Origin: JAWXUE01 sp044432925
GTDB taxonomy: Bacteria; Bacillota_I; Bacilli_A; Acholeplasmatales; Anaeroplasmataceae
Direction of reading: 5' to 3'
NCBI GenBank assembly: GCA_044432925.1
Contig: JAWXUE010000047.1
Span: 1 to 6,853, forward strand
Length of the DNA: 6,853 bases
The position numbers and the translations under genes are program-made. How positions within the stretch are numbered: the first letter of the stretch is position 1; every line of letters starts with the position of its first letter. The notes under the pieces were generated by a model. It was not told where the DNA came from. It ran no database searches and was given only the letters and a program-made list of their open reading frames with translations. Positions 5,468 through 6,853 of this stretch are shown here, in pieces.

Positions 5468-6853
5468 TTAACTCCTATTTATTGAGATTGTTACTTCATT
5501 ATTAGTTTGTGTTTTTATATAGATATTTTCTAATGCACTTGCTAACATTTTATCTTTAGAATATTTTATAACTAATTTATATCTAAATTGATCATTTAAA
5601 TATAATATTTCATCCTCAGCAGGACCTAATACTTTTACACTTGTATTAGATAACAAATAGTTTTTTACCATATCTGCATATTGATGAGATTTTCTTTGAT
5701 TTTTAGAAGATATGATAATAGTTATCATATCACTAAAAGGTGGATTATTAGATAATCTTCTTATTGTTAAATCTTTTTTATAAAAAGCATGATAGTCTTG
5801 AGTCTTTGCTAATTCTATTGCGTAAGACTCTGTTTCATATGCTTGAACAACTACTTCTCCATCTAAGTGATGTCTTCCTGCTCTTCCTGCTACTTGAGTA
5901 ATTAATTGAAAACATTTCTCGTTTGCATCATAAGAACTAGACTTCAAAGATATATCTGCTGATAATATTCCTACTAATGTTACATAAGGAAAGTCTAATC
6001 CTTTAGCAATCATTTGAGTACCTACTAAAATTCTACTTTCTCTATTTTTAAATGTATTAAGTATTTCTTCATGAGAATTTTTTTTAGTAGTAGTATCAAC
6101 GTCCATTCTTAATATGTTTTCATTAGGAAAAATTTCTTGTAGTGACTCTACTACTTGTTGTGTCCCTACCCCAACGTATCTTATATTAACTGAATTACAA
6201 CTAGGACAAGCTTTAATATTTTTTTGACTAAATCCACAATGATGACATCTTAATGTATCATTTGATTTATGATAAGTAAGGTTAACATCACAATGATGAC
6301 ACCCAACAGATTCATCACAATCTCTACAAGTAATAAAACTTGAATAACCTCTTCTATTTAAAAGAATAATAGTTTGTTCATCTCTTTGAATTCTTTCTTG
6401 TATTTTACTTTGTAATAATGAAGATAATAAATTTCTATTTCCTTTTTTAAGTTCATCTAACATATTAACTACTTTTAAATTAGGAAGTTTTTGTTTATTA
6501 GCTCTTTGTTTTAATTCAAGTAATTTATAAGTACCTTCTTCTGCTTTATAAAAAGAAGATAATTCAGGAGTAGCACTTCCTAGTAACACAGGGCAATTAT
6601 GTTTTTTAGCACGTATTCTAGCTATTATCCTAGCATCATATCTAGGGTCTATATCTTGCTTATAACTAGACTCATGTTCTTCATCAATAATGATTATACC
6701 TAAATTAGTAAATGGCGTAAATACGGCACTTCTTGCTCCTACTACTATCTTTACTTCTTTATTAATTACTCTTCTATATTGATCATATTTCTCACCACTT
6801 GATAACCCACTGTGATATAATGCAACATTATCTTTAAACCTACCATGAACACG
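5468..6853 (-). CDS. priA: Primosomal protein N' helicase (PriA), 5' end cut off
   Basis: PriA is a 3'-5' DNA helicase that recognises stalled or collapsed forks and reloads the replication machinery. The frame is open to the window edge; 461 C-terminal residues are present, and roughly 270-340 N-terminal residues (DNA-binding domain and Walker A) lie outside. In fragment numbering, the motifs are DEEH (57-60), GSATP (92-96), GTQMIAKGLDF (278-288) and QVAGRAGR (320-327). Eight zinc-binding cysteines lie at 176, 179, 185, 188, 203, 206, 216 and 219 in four CxxC pairs. A GTG at 6589 could be mistaken for a start, but good PriA sequence continues upstream of it (RVHGRF...ALYHSGLSSGEKY). One oddity is SSYDANEK (306-313) where the family commonly has a PDFRAxER-like segment. 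The gene ends 4 bp before fmt. Confidence 0.97.
   Translation of the reverse strand, partial: RVHGRFKDNVALYHSGLSSGEKYDQYRRVINKEVKIVVGARSAVFTPFTNLGIIIIDEEHESSYKQDIDPRYDARIIARIRAKKHNCPVLLGSATPELSSFYKAEEGTYKLLELKQRANKQKLPNLKVVNMLDELKKGNRNLLSSLLQSKIQERIQRDEQTIILLNRRGYSSFITCRDCDESVGCHHCDVNLTYHKSNDTLRCHHCGFSQKNIKACPSCNSVNIRYVGVGTQQVVESLQEIFPNENILRMDVDTTTKKNSHEEILNTFKNRESRILVGTQMIAKGLDFPYVTLVGILSADISLKSSSYDANEKCFQLITQVAGRAGRHHLDGEVVVQAYETESYAIELAKTQDYHAFYKKDLTIRRLSNNPPFSDMITIIISSKNQRKSHQYADMVKNYLLSNTSVKVLGPAEDEILYLNDQFRYKLVIKYSKDKMLASALENIYIKTQTNNEVTISINRS
5472..5476 (-). promoter_or_regulatory. Ribosome binding site of fmt within the end of priA
   Basis: AGGAG on the minus strand lies 8 bases before the fmt ATG and overlaps the last two sense codons of priA. 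This close packing indicates co-transcription and probably coupled translation. Confidence 0.8.

Noticed and set aside
6235..6301. Exact 13-base direct repeat (6235-6247 and 6289-6301)
   Set aside because: Both copies encode the CHHC zinc-binding motif of PriA with the same codons, so protein constraint explains it.
5468..6589. priA as a short gene starting at GTG 6589
   Set aside because: The frame stays open to 6853 and the upstream translation contains conserved PriA sequence including DEEH, so the GTG is internal.
84..6853. UGA read as Trp, as in Mycoplasma
   Set aside because: The Trp codons inspected are TGG, every gene reads through at normal length with the standard code, and no TGA interrupts a conserved region.
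1..6853. CRISPR array, transposon, tRNA or phage genes
   Set aside because: No regularly spaced repeats, terminal inverted repeats with a transposase, cloverleaf sequence or phage-type proteins are seen. Nearly all the window is covered by housekeeping genes and their signals.

Overview
All recognisable genes lie on the minus strand, so transcription runs from high to low coordinates. The DNA is very AT-rich. All seven coding regions end in TAA, and the five Trp codons I checked (in metK, fmt, the lipoprotein and the membrane protein) are TGG. Strong AGGAG-type ribosome binding sites, a SAM-I (S-box) riboswitch, a YutG-type PgpA and a BspA-like lipoprotein point to a low-GC member of the Bacillota. 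A lineage of Bacilli near Erysipelotrichia, Haloplasma or the RF39-type relatives of Mollicutes is possible, but that placement is inference. The genetic code appears standard.

Reading in the direction of transcription: (1) 6853-4531 holds the 3' 461 codons of priA (replication restart helicase, cut by the window edge), then fmt (Met-tRNAi formyltransferase) 4 bp later. (2) 4482-2690 holds a PgpA/YutG-type phosphatidylglycerophosphatase followed, through a 1-nt TAATG overlap, by a six-helix membrane protein whose C-terminal half looks like an HD-GYP domain that has lost its catalytic motifs. A strong terminator closes this unit. No clear terminator separates fmt from pgpA, so priA-fmt-pgpA-membrane protein may be one operon. 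(3) 2661-1683 is a monocistronic lipoprotein gene with its own weak promoter and a terminator overlapping its stop codon. It has a lipobox and a short BspA-type leucine-rich-repeat tail. (4) 1674-45 is a complete SAM-controlled operon: promoter, SAM-I riboswitch, a small TSCPD-domain protein of unknown function, metK (SAM synthetase) coupled by a TAATG overlap, and a terminator.

The most interesting part is unit 4. The riboswitch has an unusual but still paired pseudoknot. Its expression platform has no terminator U-tract. It can instead form two mutually exclusive hairpins, one of which covers the Shine-Dalgarno sequence of the TSCPD gene, which suggests translational control. The uncharacterised TSCPD protein shares this SAM-responsive leader with metK, tying it to SAM or sulfur metabolism. 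The degenerate HD-GYP membrane protein coupled to pgpA is the second point of interest. I found no mobile element, CRISPR array, tRNA or rRNA, and no new multi-gene system beyond these.
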